Positions 44,550 to 57,814 are shown, numbered from the stretch's first letter. The stretch is 64,000 bases of DNA from Tetracladium setigerum (GCA_031472005.1 PZJY01000007.1:1302001-1366000), one strand, 5' to 3'. A program made the numbers and translations. Notes: generated from the sequence alone by a model not told the origin.

Positions 44550-46315
44550 ATGAGAGTTAATCAAGTCTCCCCCTTCGTGACACTCGCCTCCTTTGCTGCA
44601 TTGCCACTTGCCGCTTCCACAGTCATCTCGCCAAGCTCCATCGCATGCGTAAGTGATCTCTGTCTTCCCTGCACACCTCGGTATCATCTGTTCTCTTTCT
44701 GTCTCTCTGTCTCTCTCTATAACTAACCTCTGGTGCGGCGACAGTGTGGAAGTCTTTGGCTAGGCTTGGGAAACAACAAGGTCTTTTGGCCCCAAACCGC
44801 CAAGTATGAAGCACGAATGGATTCATACTGGTCTGCAAGTGCGGCTCTGGACCCTTGGTGCGTAGTGCAACCTGCCAATGCAAAGGACGTCTCGCTCGCT
44901 GTGAAGCTCCTGGTAGCGAGCAGCTGTACTTTTGGCGTCCGAGGTGGTGGACACGGTTCCTTCGCCGGCTCCAACAGCGTTAGCGATGGGTGACCATTGA
45001 TTTCGGTACGCTTTCCCCCCCTTGCCGATGTACCAACCCATGTCTCTCTCTCTTTCTCTCTCTCATGTCCGTCTAGGCTCAATGACAAGCACCACCTACG
45101 ACCCAACTACAAAGCTTGCTTCCATCCAGCCAGGAGGTGACTGGCAATCCGTATACGATACACTCGCACCTTATGGGGTGACCGTTACTGGAGGCCGAGC
45201 AGGCACTGTTGGCGTCGGTGGCTTCATCACAGGAGGTGGTAATTCGTTCCATGCGGCGTCCCATGGGTTTGCATGCGATAATGTGGCCAATTTTGAAATT
45301 GTTCTCGCCAATGGCTCAATTGTTAACGCAAATAGCAAAACAAATCCTGATCTTTGGGTAGCACTGAAGGGTAGCGGTGCCAACTTTGGTCTAGTCACCC
45401 GATTTGATATGTATGTTATCGATTTCCCCGACCCAAAGAATCCCGTGATTTGGGGTGGTAATCTCATCTACGATCTATCTGCCGGTCCCGCCATTATTGA
45501 TGCGCTCGTCAACTTCTCCGAGAATGTGCACAAGAACGAGAACAATTCCGCCATCGTTTACTGGGCCTATATTCCAGCCATTGGTGGGATGATCGTTAAT
45601 GCCGCCATTGAGAATACCCTTGGCTTGGTCAAGCCAGCTGGATTCGAAGGGTTCTATAGCGTGCCAAACATCACTGCTGATACCACTAAGGTGGATAAAA
45701 TGTCTGTAGTCACAAATGAGTTGGGCGCTGGCCAACCAGGTGGCTTTCGGTATGCATTGAACACTGTTTGAAAGTCTACGGCATCTTGCATGCTAATGTT
45801 TTATTCCACACAGTAACGTCTGGTTCACAGCTGCATTCAAGAACGATGCCCGCGTCATGAATTACGCCGTTGAGAAATTTTACGAGCTCAATGCCGAGTT
45901 CGAAACCCTCTTGACCCCAGAGTCCGGCTTCAACACACTTTGTATGTTTCAGCCCATTAGCGAGTCCATCGTCGAAAAGGGCGTCCAAAAGGGAGGAAAC
46001 ATTTTGGGACTAGATCAATACATCAAAGGTGGCAACGGGATCCTGTTTCTTGCAACATTGGCTGTCAACGGCGCCCAGAAGGAAGCGCTTGGTTACGTCA
46101 AGATCAAGGCTTTTACAGAAGATGTCGAAGCGTATGCTGCCTCTCTCAACCTTGCTTGGGACTGGAAGTTCCTCAATTACGCTGCTCGGTCTCAAGATGC
46201 TATTTCTTCATATGGTGCGGCGGCTATCGCAAAGCTGAAGGCAGCATCTAAGAAGTACGATCCTAAAGGCGTCTTTCAGAAGCTCAGGTTATCAGGCTTT
46301 AAAATTCCTGCGTGA
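44550..46315 (+). CDS. secreted BBE-type FAD-linked oxidoreductase, one apparent missing base
   Basis: Exons are 44550..44648, 44745..45005, 45077..45749 and 45814..46315. The N-terminus (MRVNQVSPFVTLASFAALPL) is a signal peptide. The FAD_binding_4 domain includes CTFGVRGGGHGSFAGSNS, whose His is the usual covalent flavin site. TGGRAGTVGVGGFITGGGNS and GSGANFGLVTRFDMYV follow. The C-terminal berberine-bridge-like end is KKYDPKGVFQKLRLSGFK. In exon 2 the frame hits TGA right after SDG. One extra G in the GGG at 44988-44990 gives SDGVTIDFGSM and all later junctions fit, for 512 codons. Members oxidise sugars or alcohols (AA7-type) or act in secondary metabolism. The location beside a Zn2Cys6 gene favours an accessory role. 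Confidence 0.88.
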
Positions 46316-46985
46316 GAAAACCGTCTGTTCGTTATTCTTGGAATTACCAGAAAACGTATTCCATATTAATACATTGAAATCTATAACATTCTTTGCATGT
46401 TCCATTCCCATCCTCCTCCAGCGGAACCGTTGGAGATTCACTCAGCCAATCCAAGAGGGAAGGTCAATGAACAGGTTGACGCTGCACCAATAATACTTAT
46501 CCAGAAGAGGTACCTACAGTACCCACCTATGGCCAGCTAGGTAGCGAGGGTGGGTAGATCTTCTAGCACCTTGATCTGAACGAGGACGTACCTCGTATTG
46601 TAGGTAGTGTTTGTAAACATACCAACCTAGGTATAGCCGTATCCTTGAGTCTGCAACGGTGATCGCAGCGTAGAGGCAGGCTAGTCCTGTATTGGATAAC
46701 TATCAAAAATCAAATTATCATAAAACCTCTCAGGTGGTTTGCTTCCCTTACTTAATAGTGTTAAACCGGGTTGTCCGGGACTGAGGGATAACGATTTACC
46801 AGGCCAGCAGATTTCGAAGAAGATGATTGGACTGAAGTTGGTCTTGGCGTCGCTCGTTCCCGGGAATGTGCTTTGACCAGCTAGTTTCAGGTCCAGGATA
46901 AACTAAAAAAAAATCACCGTTGGAAAGACGTTACGACAACCACTGTGCAGGAAACATCGCTCAATGAAGCTCGATAGATATCAAG
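46316..46985. other. intergenic between FAD oxidase and second Zn2Cys6 gene
   Basis: 670 bases with no gene. It includes a CGG-containing inverted stretch (TTAAACCGGGTTGTCCGGGA) near 46,761-46,780. Zn2Cys6 proteins bind CGG triplets, so this is a possible site, but that is speculation. Confidence 0.35.
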
Positions 46986-49592
46986 ATGTCAAAATCGAAA
47001 GCCTCCTCGGGTGTCAGGACCGAAACCATACCTCTCATTGCCGTGAGTGGGTTACTTGTCCTTTCTCTGATCTGGTCACGTGCCGGGGAGCTTATTCGAC
47101 CTTATACTAACAGTTCTCTTAAACATTAGTGTGATATCTGCTATACAAGAAAGGTCAGTGATTCTCTCTAAGCTCTCGTTCTTTGGCTTGCATACCTTTT
47201 GTTGCCATTCTTGGTCAACTATTTGTCCGCTAGTTAACATGCCAATAGATTCGTTGCGATAGAGATAACCCATGTGGCAATTGTGTTGACTCCAGGGTTG
47301 AGTGTCGGCGAGAAAGACAGAGACCGGAGAAGAAGCCAAGGGAGGTGATCTCTAGAGAAGTGTAAGTCAAATTAGTGTTTTTGGTAGCACAAGGTAACCA
47401 TCGAAGGTCCGAGGCATTCTCCGAGATCAAAGATCGCATGACGGCACTTGAATCCTCACTCGCAACATTAATCGCACTTTCAAGTGCGCAGGCATCACAT
47501 TCCACCTCTCTAGATGAAGCTAGGCCCAGGAAACGAGCACGAATGGAGAGCTTCGACACGCAACAGGATGCCTCGTCACTTCGAGACCCTCTACCTCATC
47601 TCACCTCCCAGGGTGAATCGGATCCGACCCCTCCTTTCTCAGCACACGAAGCTCGAAAATTAATACAAGAGGAATTGGAATATGGTCATGGGCTCAATTC
47701 TTCAAAACAAGCAGCGTTTCAATCGGCTCTACTTTCACTTCAGCACGTCTTGAATATCTCAACTATTCGACATGAACAGGAATCTGGGAAACCGGCCACA
47801 GGAGGGTTCTCCCTCGAAGATATTCGAATTCCTAGCATAGCTCTGATGCAGTGGATGCTTCAATGTAAGATACCAGCTTTCTTTTGGCGGGGCTAATTTA
47901 GGCTAGCAACTGATTCCGGGAGGTCTATTTGTTCTGAATCCGGTTTTATGCCCTTCACCTCTCGGGAAACAATTGCCAGGATGTCCAAAAATTTGACTTC
48001 ATCGCCGGATACCATAGTTGACCATAATTTGGCCAGCTTAGTCTGTGTTGCTTCGTATGCTGGTTACTTCTTGCAGGAAATTGTACTTTCTGGGCACGGG
48101 GAATACACTGGTCTGGAAGATAACGTGCGAGCGCAAGCCTTAGAATACTTTACTATGGCAAAGTTGGCTACCTATCGTATGCTAAAATCCGAGACCAAAA
48201 CCGATCTGGATACTCTCCAGGCATTAATTTATGGAGTAAGTCTTACTCTATCGGCTTCAGACTCAATCTAAGATGAAGCAGGTTCACTTGGCTCAGGAGA
48301 TTGGAGACTTGACGTCGGCATGGCTTATCGTCGAGGCTGCGATCAAGATATGCCTTGATTTGAAATTGCACAAAGCTGGAGTATTCTCTACATATGGTGA
48401 TAGAGCAGACGAGGCCTATTACTGCTTCGCAGTCTGCTACAGGAATGACAAAGGGCTGGCAATGAATCTTGGAAAACCTGCATTCTTAGAGGATTCTATT
48501 ATTGAAGTCAACCTCCTCAGGCTTCCGAGTTCAGAGCATGATCTTTTGGATAATTTTCGAATATATTTGGAGCTTGCCCAAGTTCAAAGTCAAATTATCG
48601 CCGACCTAAGACCAGCTAAAGTAAACGAGAAGGTTAATATCATGTCAAAGGTTATCGTGAGGATGAATCAGATATGGGATTTAAACACCGAGGTAGGAAA
48701 GTAGACAGTCCTGCATACACTGCTAATTATTTCATAGTTACAAAGCAATCGAGAGATGATAGCCAATAAGTATGACTCGGAATTAGAATCTGAGATGGTG
48801 AACTTTGCATTCTATTCTGTCCAAACAGTTATGTTCCATTCCGGAGGCGCAGGCTCTCGGAAGTCAGAGTATAACTCTTCATCACTGACGGCAGCTCGGT
48901 TGGCGCTTTGTGCGATGCAGAGAGCAAGGGAATTTCTAAGTCTACCTCACTATCAAAGTACCTATATGAAGGTATCACTGGCACATTGGTAAGGCTTCTT
49001 CATCAGTTACGCCCTGATTTCACTACTAAGGGGGTTCAGGACAATCCTTCATTATCCATTTACGGCATTCTTCGTTGTTTTTTGTAACATTATCTCTACA
49101 AAATATGCACCAGATTATCAGCTACTGCAGCAATTTGTAGCATACCTAGCCGAGACAACAGACATTGTATTTCTCCATTTTTCCTTTCATCTATCGCATG
49201 AAAATACTGACTATCTCAAGAGTATACCCGTTTCCAAGTTACACAAGCTTTGCATTCCATTCTGCTCCCTCGCTTCGAGTGTCTTGGCATCAAAAGAGGA
49301 GATCTTACCGTCTCAGCCTTACGACCCACGAGTGCACTCCCCTGCGCGATTGGGGGTTTCAGCACAGCTGCCTCGATCTACCTGTCAAATACCACCTGAA
49401 ACGGTGGCAACTATTGCACCGCAGCCCCTTCCGATCCCTTCAAATAACCTAAGTATAGGCGCAGACAACAACGGAGAATTTCTTTGGGACTTTGCGGACA
49501 CACAGCCTGTCTTACAGTGGCTGGACTACGATATCTCAGCCCTAGAGGATACATGGGAGGGACTAAATTGGAGCTCACTTCCATATCTATAG
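46986..49592 (+). CDS. Zn(2)-Cys(6) transcription factor with fungal-specific middle domain
   Basis: Nine exons: 46986..47042, 47130..47153, 47249..47361, 47407..47864, 47907..48235, 48282..48692, 48738..48988, 49040..49166 and 49221..49592. They total exactly 714 codons, which supports the model. The binuclear cluster is spread over exons 2 and 3: CDICYTRK then IRCDRDNPCGNCVDSRVEC (Cx2Cx6Cx5Cx2Cx6C), followed by a basic linker RRERQRPEKKPRE. A short heptad-like segment (EIKDRMTALESSLATLIALS) could dimerise. The middle homology region includes AYYCFAVCYRNDKGLAMNLG, typical of the fungal transcription-factor domain. The C-terminus is acidic/aromatic (WDFADTQPVLQWLDYD), like an activation domain. 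It is likely to control neighbouring accessory genes, but this is inference. Confidence 0.88.
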
Positions 49593-50881
49593 ATGTAATA
49601 ATAGGGTGCAATCTCATTGGTATCCTTGGACATTCCTAGTTCGATTTCGCACCAAAGCCAGCGCTTCAAAGCTTAATTCTGTGCCAGATTCACTACACTA
49701 GCTAGTCTTGACCCCAATGAGTAAGTAAGCTAGGCTTATGAGTGACGTCTATCTATAAGTATGCAGTAAGTAAGTAAGTAAAGCAAACCTTGATAGGTTT
49801 TTTATAGGTGAGGGGTATGCTACAATTTGTGTGCCTAACTGTAGTTCTATTATAAGCTACGTTTTAGCTGGTTTTTTCAAGGTAGTTATTATCGGAAGAC
49901 TAGACATACTGGAAAGACAAATATACGGTAGGATTCTTATTGCATCTAAAGGAGTAATGTGAGATAGCAAGTACTTTTATATACATAGGCAAGGTGGCCA
50001 CATGATACATCCTCCTTGCACTTCTCTCCCTCCTATGACTATCATGCAAACTATTATCACCAACACCACATAGCCACCGTCGCGACTTTTATATTCAGCC
50101 CACCGCTATAATAATAAGATACTAATTTTCAGGGGAGGTATATATTATAACTTAAGGAACTAGCAAAAAGAGGTGCAATACAGATAGGGGTTTAAAAACA
50201 AGTAACTCTTAAATTTAGAAATCTGAGAATATGTTAACATTTTCTGATATACTATCCCAGCTTTGTCAAATGGCTGCCTGATACATGGAAGGGATACAGT
50301 GCTAATTGGCTTGAATAAGGTATTTGGGTTTATTTGGCTATATACGAAGTACCTAGGTATACGAGGAAACCGACTGGCGCGTTTTCACAGCGGCGATAGC
50401 GGTCAGTAAATTTCCCCCGACCAAAGTAGCCTAGATAAGTCCATTCTGGTCTTCGTTTGTAATCCTGGCGTATGCAGCTGCAAAGCTGCATGGCCTGACG
50501 GAGTTAAGGAGTTAGGATATCTTAAATCTACCACACTATCGTACGTGCTGCTAATACCGCAAAACCCGACAAGGTTCAGACGCATCATTATCAGCGTTTG
50601 TGGTATACCGGGCAGGATGGAAACCACTTTGGAGATAAAAAACAGAATGGAGGCTGCACAAGTTTCATTGTCTACCCCAGTTAAACCTCTGTTTTTCGTC
50701 CTTTATGAACAACTCACAATTTTTAGGAGTCCAGAATTCTCAAGTCTTCCGAGGATAGCATCAGTAAAACACCTTCACTTCTTTCGTCCATCTTGCACGG
50801 CAACATTACTTCGACAATTAACACCCTCGAATAGCCTTGAACCAACTACCACCAGTAGAATAATCATAAAACATTTCCAAC
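49593..50881. other. AT-leaning intergenic region, no gene seen
   Basis: Base composition starts to fall here. There is a (GTAA)n run near 49,767-49,783. No coding frame is supported. The last 350 bases form the leader of the aldo-keto reductase gene. Confidence 0.4.
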
Positions 50882-51999
50882 ATGGCAGGGTCGTTGTTTA
50901 CAGCTGTCTCCGAGCCAAAGACCGAACTTGGTCGCTACCGTGTCCTTTCAAGCACAGCCGGTGTTCGCGTCTCCCCCTCGCCATAGGAGGAATGTCTATC
51001 GGCAAAGCATGGCACTCATTCATGGGCGCGATGAACGAAGAACAGTCCTTCAAACTCCTCGATGCGTTCGTGGACGCTGGCGGAAACTTCATCGACACTG
51101 CCAACAACTATCAAAACGAGGAGTCCGAAACCTACATCGGCAACTGGATGACGGCCAGGAAGAACCGCGATCTCATGTTTGTTGCAACCAAATTCACGAA
51201 TTCATATCGAGTGCATGAACTCGGTGTGGGGGCGTCAGTAAACTATGGCGGCAATCACAAGAAATCTCTCAAGCTCTCAGTGGAAGACTCGCTTCGCAAG
51301 CTACAAACGACATACATCGACCTGCTCTATGTACACTGGTGGGATTGGACCACCTCGATCGAGGAGCTGATGAGTTCTCTTCATGTGCTGGTTGAGCAAG
51401 GGAAGGTGCTCTATCTTGGAATCTCCGATACGCCAGCCTGGGTCGTCGCGGCTGCGAATATTTACGCCAAGACTCATGGGAAGACTCCTTTCTCTGTCTA
51501 CCAAGGCATGTGGAATCTGATGACCCGTGACTTCGAGAGAGAAATCATCCCCATGGCTCGTCATTTCGGCATGGCACTCTGTCCGTGGAACGTTCTCGGC
51601 GGAGGGGAACTTCAGACTCAAAAGCAGCTTGAGGCTCGCAAGGGCGAGAATAGTCGTGCGAGCCGGCAGAGTGAGAAGGCTCGGAAGGTTAGCGCAGCTC
51701 TGGAGAAAGTGGCTGTCGAGCATGGAATCGAGAGTATTCAACAGATTGCTCTGGCATATGTCAGGAGTAAGGCGAAGAATGTGTTTCCGCTGGTTGGAGG
51801 ACGCAAGGTTGAGCATCTGGAGGATAACATCAAGGCACTTAGCATTCGGTTGAGTGATGAGCAAATCAAGGCTATTGAGAGTGTTTCGGAATTCGACCTT
51901 GGGTTCCCGATGAACTTTATTGGTGAAGATCCGAGAGAGGTCGGCGGATATCGTCCTGCTATTATGGAATTCCTTCTTGGTGCTAAGGTCGCTTATTAG
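50882..51999 (+). CDS. aldo-keto reductase, norsolorinic-acid-reductase-like, one apparent missing base
   Basis: A single exon of 372 residues if one C is added to the C5 run at 50973-50977. Before the gap: MAGSLFTAVSEPKTELGRYR then STAGVRVSP. After it: LAIGGMSIGKAWHSFMGAM. Without the base the frame ends at TAG four codons later. AKR landmarks are all present: FIDTANNYQNEESETYIGNW (Asp and Tyr), FVATKF (Lys), LLYVHWWDWTTSIEELMSSL (His), GKVLYLGISDTPAWVV, and the cofactor-binding end VFPLVGGRKVEHLEDNI. The W-W-D-W block is typical of the AKR9 group that includes fungal norsolorinic acid reductases and ligninolytic aryl-alcohol dehydrogenases. The substrate is unknown. The gene ends about 200 bases before the RIP-affected block. 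Confidence 0.9.
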
Positions 52000-52839
52000 A
52001 CATTTCGACCAGATTGGCCGCATATGTTAGGTTGTTGACTACGACCTAGCCCAAATAAACCGCTCCACGGGAGAAATAGCATGGTGTTCACCTGGAGATA
52101 GGATGTTTGAGAAACACGAGCGGGGCGATGAAGGTAGAAAGTTACGCTGCATTCGTGCAGATGAGGTAGATGGTGGATGTAGTCCGCCTCGGAAAGCTGC
52201 GAGACTAATTAAAGAGTAGAATCAATTATACTTTTGACACTACTAAACAAAAGTCTCTTTTCTTTAATTAATAGTCTTAATAAGCTCCGTTTATAAGGTT
52301 ATAACCTAGCGGCGCGAGAGTATATAAAAACGAATATAGTATAATCGGTCCTAGCGCTTAATATATTATAATCTTTTGAAAAAACTGATAAGTAAAGTTT
52401 TATGAGTTTAAAGAAGGTTTTAAAAGGCTATTGTAATAAGCTAAGAAGTTAATAAAGCATAACCTAAAAACTATATAATGTGTAATAATTTTCTTTTTAT
52501 ATGTATATGTATTAAGTATTATAAGTTTATAAGTTTATTTAAACGGGGCGTATATTATAATATATAATTATTAAAAAAAAAGGAAAGGGTAAAAAATATT
52601 TAATTCTCTTTAGCCTTATTATATAGTCCTTACAAGTTAACCTCTAATAAGGGTTAATATAATAGTCACTATCTACTCGTAAGTATATAACTAAGTGTAA
52701 CGGTCACTATTCACTCGCAATTAAACAGCTAAGTCAAGTTGATATTCATTAATAGAGAGCGGATTATAGGTATAATAATAAAATAATTATTAAAAATAAA
52801 GATATTTAATTTAACTTAAGTATTACTGAAATCAGATAA

Positions 52840-53696
52840 AAGATAATATAAGTGATTTAAGTGGCTTAAAGTGATTCAAAGTGCAGTGGAAGTGATCAGA
52901 GGGAATTTAAGTGATCAGAAGAGTGTTTAATGTGCTTGATTAAAAGAGATATCCGTAAGGGAATCTTAGTGATTTATGTAATAATAGTGAATCGGTAGAA
53001 TATTAAAAAGGTATCACATGAGAGAGTACGCTTTGAATTGCTTGCTTAATTCTTCTAAATAATAGGAGGTAAGCTCCCCTATATATATATATATATATAT
53101 ATAATAAGAGGCTAGAATATAAAGGATATTATATAATATGATTTTAATACTCCCCTTTGTTGAATCAGATAAAATATAATATAAGTGATTTAAGTGATTT
53201 AAATGATTCAAAGTGCAGTGGAAGTAATCAGGTGATTATAAGAGTATTTAATGTGCTTGATTAAAGAGATATCCTTAAGGGAATCTTAGTGATCTATATA
53301 AAGATAGTGAATCGGTAGAATCCGATAGTATCAGCTTAATCCGATATACTAAAATACTAATTATCAATTTAAAAAATAAGACGGATAAATTAAAATCCCG
53401 ATTAAAACACTAATATAACTAATAAATAAGCCGGCCTCATTAAATCCGATTAAAATCACTTAATAAGTAAGATAGAGTAATTTTGGTCTGTACTAAATAA
53501 CTTTTATAGCTTATAAATAAGTCGGCTTAATTATAAATTAATAAAGCTATTTAAGCCAATTCAAGCTATTAGAGCTGAAAGGGTTGCAGCTATTATCGTA
53601 AAGCCTTAATAGGATAAAATATCCGATAAAGGGATTAAATAACTAATTTAGGTGATCATTATCACTTATTAAATTAATAATATTTAGCAGATATAT
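52840..53696 (-). repeat. copy A of the 0.8-kb repeat, inverted, with internal duplication
   Basis: Reverse-complement match to copies B-D; its start lies at 53696 and runs leftwards. The segment at 53,167-53,320 (AAGTGATTTAAG..GTGCAGTGGAAGT..GAATCGGTAGAAT) is repeated at 52,840-52,998, with about 165 bases between them including an (AT)n run at 53,078-53,103. The fresher GTGCAGTGGAAG text shows it is less damaged than copy B. Confidence 0.75.
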
Positions 53697-56600
53697 TAAC
53701 TTTTAATATATTACTTTATCTTAACATTAGCCTTATTATTAATTAAATTAACCTCGCTCCTTTTAAAAGTTAAGATAAAAGAGTTAATTCGGACCTTAAT
53801 AACCTTAATATATTAAACGCCCTTTTAATCGCCCTTATTAAACTTAAGGAAGTAATTATATTTCCTTACTTAATAAGTTTAATTAAAAAAAAAACCCCTT
53901 ACTTACTTTATCCTTTAAATGAAAATTTCTTTCTCTTTTGATAAAGATAAGTTTAAGGATAATTATAACTTTAAGAGTTTATATAATATATTATTCCTTT
54001 AAGGATCAGGCCTTCAGTAAGTAGAATTATTTATTATTAACTTTAATAATATAAAGTTAAGATAAGATAAGATATTGTTATATTAATAGAAGTTTATTAA
54101 TAAGGATTAAAGGCTTACTCAAGAGAAGAAATCGTGTAAAACAGAATTTTATTTATTAATATCCTTAAGATAATAAAGGTTATTATTTAACTTAATAATT
54201 AACTTTATAAGCTTTACTAAGGTTAAAGTAAATAAAAAAGATTTAAAATATAATTATAATTATAAATAGAAAACTATAAATATTAAAACTATAAACGCAC
54301 TTAATAAGTTAGTTTTATTATTAAGTAAAATAATAAGAGACGACCTTTAAACAATGAAATAAAGAGAAAGATATTAAGAAAAGTAATTATACTTCGAGTG
54401 CCACTTATTAAGATACCGAGCCGATTCTTATCGTAAAGGAAGAAATTAAAAGCTTAAATAAGGATAGAAAAGATAAGCCTTAACTTTAAAAATATAATAA
54501 GTTAACGTAATAATAATAATCTTAAAAGATAAAATAAATAGCGATTAATATATTAGGTTTAAGTTAAATAACGATTGTAAAATACTTAGCTCCGAATACG
54601 TTATAATAATAAGAGAATAGTTAAGAAGAATAATATTAAGAATTAAAGGACTCTTAATTATAAGCGAAAATTTAAAGGAATAAGAATAAATCATTAAAGA
54701 TAAACTTAAAAATTCTAGCCTTTTATATAAATAACTTTATAAGGGCTGCGAGTATTATAGGGCCTTCTTTGATAAAGAGCTTATTAATAATTCCTTAATT
54801 ATTAACGGCGTTACTTTTTATAACTCTATATATAATAAAGGGAATAAGCTATTAAGTGAAGAATCCTTAAAGCGAAAATTACAATCCTTTGAATATTATA
54901 AGCGAGAGTAAAACGGATTATATTATCTTTACCTTAATGAGTTAAGAGAAGACGTATATAATATTAAGTATTAAATATATAACGATAATATCCCGGACTT
55001 TATAAAAAAATGGTCCGATAAGAAGTTAAAAGGGTTAACCACCTTATAATATAAGAATAATAAGTAATTATTTAAAGAGAAGAAATAATTATCTTTAGGC
55101 GAGAATAAATATATTAAATAGACTTTATAAGATTAATGTACTTTAACTTAATATACTAATGTTTAAAGCATTAAAACACGGCTAGATTTAAGAAGCTTAA
55201 TATAAAGATAAAGATTATATTGGGTAGATTTATATCGAAGGAGAGAATTAATATTATAATAGTATTTCAATCTATATATAGGAATTATTTAATAAAACGC
55301 ATTTATATTAACTTACCCGAGAACTATATATAGTTAAGGAAGGATAGCTTAAATTAAGAGTTAAGATTTTAAGATTTAAAAAAGTAATAGAACTAATAAT
55401 TATCTTGAGACTTATAAGAAATTATATATTTATAATTATAGCCTTTAAATATAAGATCGCTACTTATATTAAAGGATAATTTTATTAACTTATTATAATT
55501 AATAAATTTAAAATTAATTCTAATAATAGACGAGTAAAAGTATAAACTATTCCCCTTATTATAATTATATTATTAAGATATAAGGAAGAAATTATATTTA
55601 ATATCGTTAATATTACTCACCATATTATACTCGGTATACCTTAACTTAAAAACTATAACTTAACGATTGATTAAGTAACTTAAAAAATGGATTTTAAGAA
55701 GTATAATTACTTAAAGGAAAAAATTATCCTTTAATTGAATTAAGACACGTTAAAAGGTTAATGACGATTTCAGTTAATTAAACTTATACACTTGTTTAAA
55801 AGAGGGCACGAACAAAGTATTATTATTAAGATAATATAAGGAATTTTAAGATTTATTTAATAAGGAATAAGGTCTTAACGCTTTGTTAAAATATTAAGAT
55901 TAAGATTACGAGATTATCTTAAAGAAAGATATAAAGCTAGCTTATAAATCACTTTAATAAAATATTAATAAAAGGATATATTAAGGAATTAAAATCTGAA
56001 TAAGGAGCACTTATCTTCTTTATAATTAAACTTAATATTAATGATAAATAAGTTATAATAAATTAATGAAAATTAAACGATTATATTAAAAAGGATAATT
56101 GTTTATTACCCTTACTTAATAATTTACGGGATTAAAGATGAGGAGTAAAAGTCTTTATATAAATCGATTTAATATAATAATAGCTTTCAATTTAATTAAG
56201 ATAAACTAAGGATACAGGAGTATAATTACTTTTGAAATGTAATAGGGATTATACGAATTCTTAATAATATATTTTAAACTTCATAACGTACTCGCGATAT
56301 TTTAAAGAATAATTAATAACGCTTTATAAGAATATATTAATATATTTTATATCGTATATTTAAATAATATCCTTATGTACTTTAAGAATATTAAGTAATA
56401 CGAGGAGTATATTTAACTTATCTTTAAGGTATTACGAGAAAGCTATATAAAGATTAGTAATCTTGAGAAATACTACTTCTTAATTACTTAAGTTAAGTTT
56501 TATAAAAATATTATTATTATAAAAGGATTTTAGATAAACTTTAAAAAAGTTAAGTTTATACTTAAGTGGAAATCATTAATAAATATAAATGAAGTATAAA

Positions 56601-57020
56601 GTTTCTTTAAATTCGCGAATTAGTATTAACGATATGTTAAGGGATACTTAATAATTATAAATCTAATTATTGACCTTACTAATAAAGATATAATTAATAT
56701 ATACGTAAATAAATATTTATAAAAAGGCTATAAGCAAGTTAAAATAACTATTTATCTTAAAAGTAATATTAATATATTATAATTTAAATAAACTTAAAAG
56801 AGTAAAGATAAACTTCCTAAACTTTATAATTAAAGTTATTTATAATCAAAAGGGAGATAACAATCGCTAGCGATTAATTATATACTTTTAATATAAATTA
56901 ATACTTGTAGAGCTTAATTATAATATTTATAATAAAGAGTTACTAATAACTATTATAACTTTATAAGAATAGCGAGTTTACTTAAAAGGATTAAAAGAAG
57001 AAGTTAAAGTCCTTATTAAC
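53697..57020 (+). mobile_element. RIP-degraded Ty3/gypsy element 1 (internal region, truncated in RNase H)
   Basis: Reading through stops in plus orientation, a gag start resembling MKISFSFDKDKFKDNYN lies at 53,918. A protease-to-RT linker (HHIILGIP, stop, LKNYNLTID) lies at 55,618-55,680. The reverse-transcriptase active site reads YIVYLNNILMY at 56,349-56,381, where YLDD has become YLNN, and is followed by stops where Gln is expected. RNase H (ELNYNIYNKELL) lies at 56,911-56,946. The element stops at 57,020, inside RNase H, where repeat copy B begins. No integrase and no direct LTR pair are visible. It is non-functional. Confidence 0.8.
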
Positions 57021-57814
57021 TGTTAAATATCATTAATTTGATAAGTGATAATAATTACCTAATTAGTTATTTACTCCCTTTAATTAATTTTAAGGATATT
57101 TTATCCTATTTCGGCTTTACGAGAATAGTTGCAACCTTTTCGGCTCTAATAACTTAAATTGGCTTAAATAGCTTTATTGATTTATAATTAAGCCGACTTA
57201 CTTATGAGTTATAAAAGTTATTTAGTATAGACTTAAAATTACTCTGTCTTATTATTAAGTAATTTTAGTCGGATTCTTCTTTATATCGTATTACTTTTAA
57301 GGGATTGTAAATCGGATTTAATAAGTCCGACTTATTTATAAGTTATATTAATATTTTGGTTCTGATTTTGATTTAATCATCTTATATTTAATTTAATTAT
57401 TAATACTTTTAATATATTTGATTAAGCTAATATTATTAGATTCTATCGATTCATTATTATTATATAAATCATTAAGATTCCCTTAAGGATACTTCTTTTA
57501 ATTAAGTATATTAAATACTCTTATAATTACTTAAATTTACTCTAATCACTTCCATTACACTTTAAATACTCTTATAATTACTTAAACTTACTCTAATCAC
57601 TTCCATTACACTTTAAATCATCTAAATCACTGAATTAATTATATTATCATTTATTTAATTCTAATAAGTTATAAGCCCCGGCCTTCATAATTCAATTACT
57701 TTAATTCAAATTAAATGGAATTTATCGGACTAATATAATTTCACTTATATTAAGAGCTTTATATTAATAGCTTATATATATATTCTAAGCATATCGAGAA
57801 TTAAAGTTTAATTT
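57021..57814 (+). repeat. copy B of the 0.8-kb repeat, complete
   Basis: Begins TGTTAAATATCATTAATT and runs 794 bases until the same start motif recurs at 57,815. It has an internal tandem duplication of about 48 bases (TTACTCTAATCACTTCCATT) near 57,537 and 57,585. TG at the start suggests an LTR-like unit, but its inverted relation to copy A argues against a simple LTR pair. Confidence 0.75.

Noticed and set aside
50545..50970. Long N-terminal extension of the aldo-keto reductase frame upstream of the C5 run
   Set aside because: The frame upstream of 50,970 is not AKR-like, while the ATG at 50,882 in the neighbouring frame gives a normal AKR start once one C is added.
53014..53211. 65-codon minus-strand frame in the AT-rich block
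   Set aside because: It is read from the repeat copy A and an (AT)n run, and is low-complexity Tyr/Ile/Leu.
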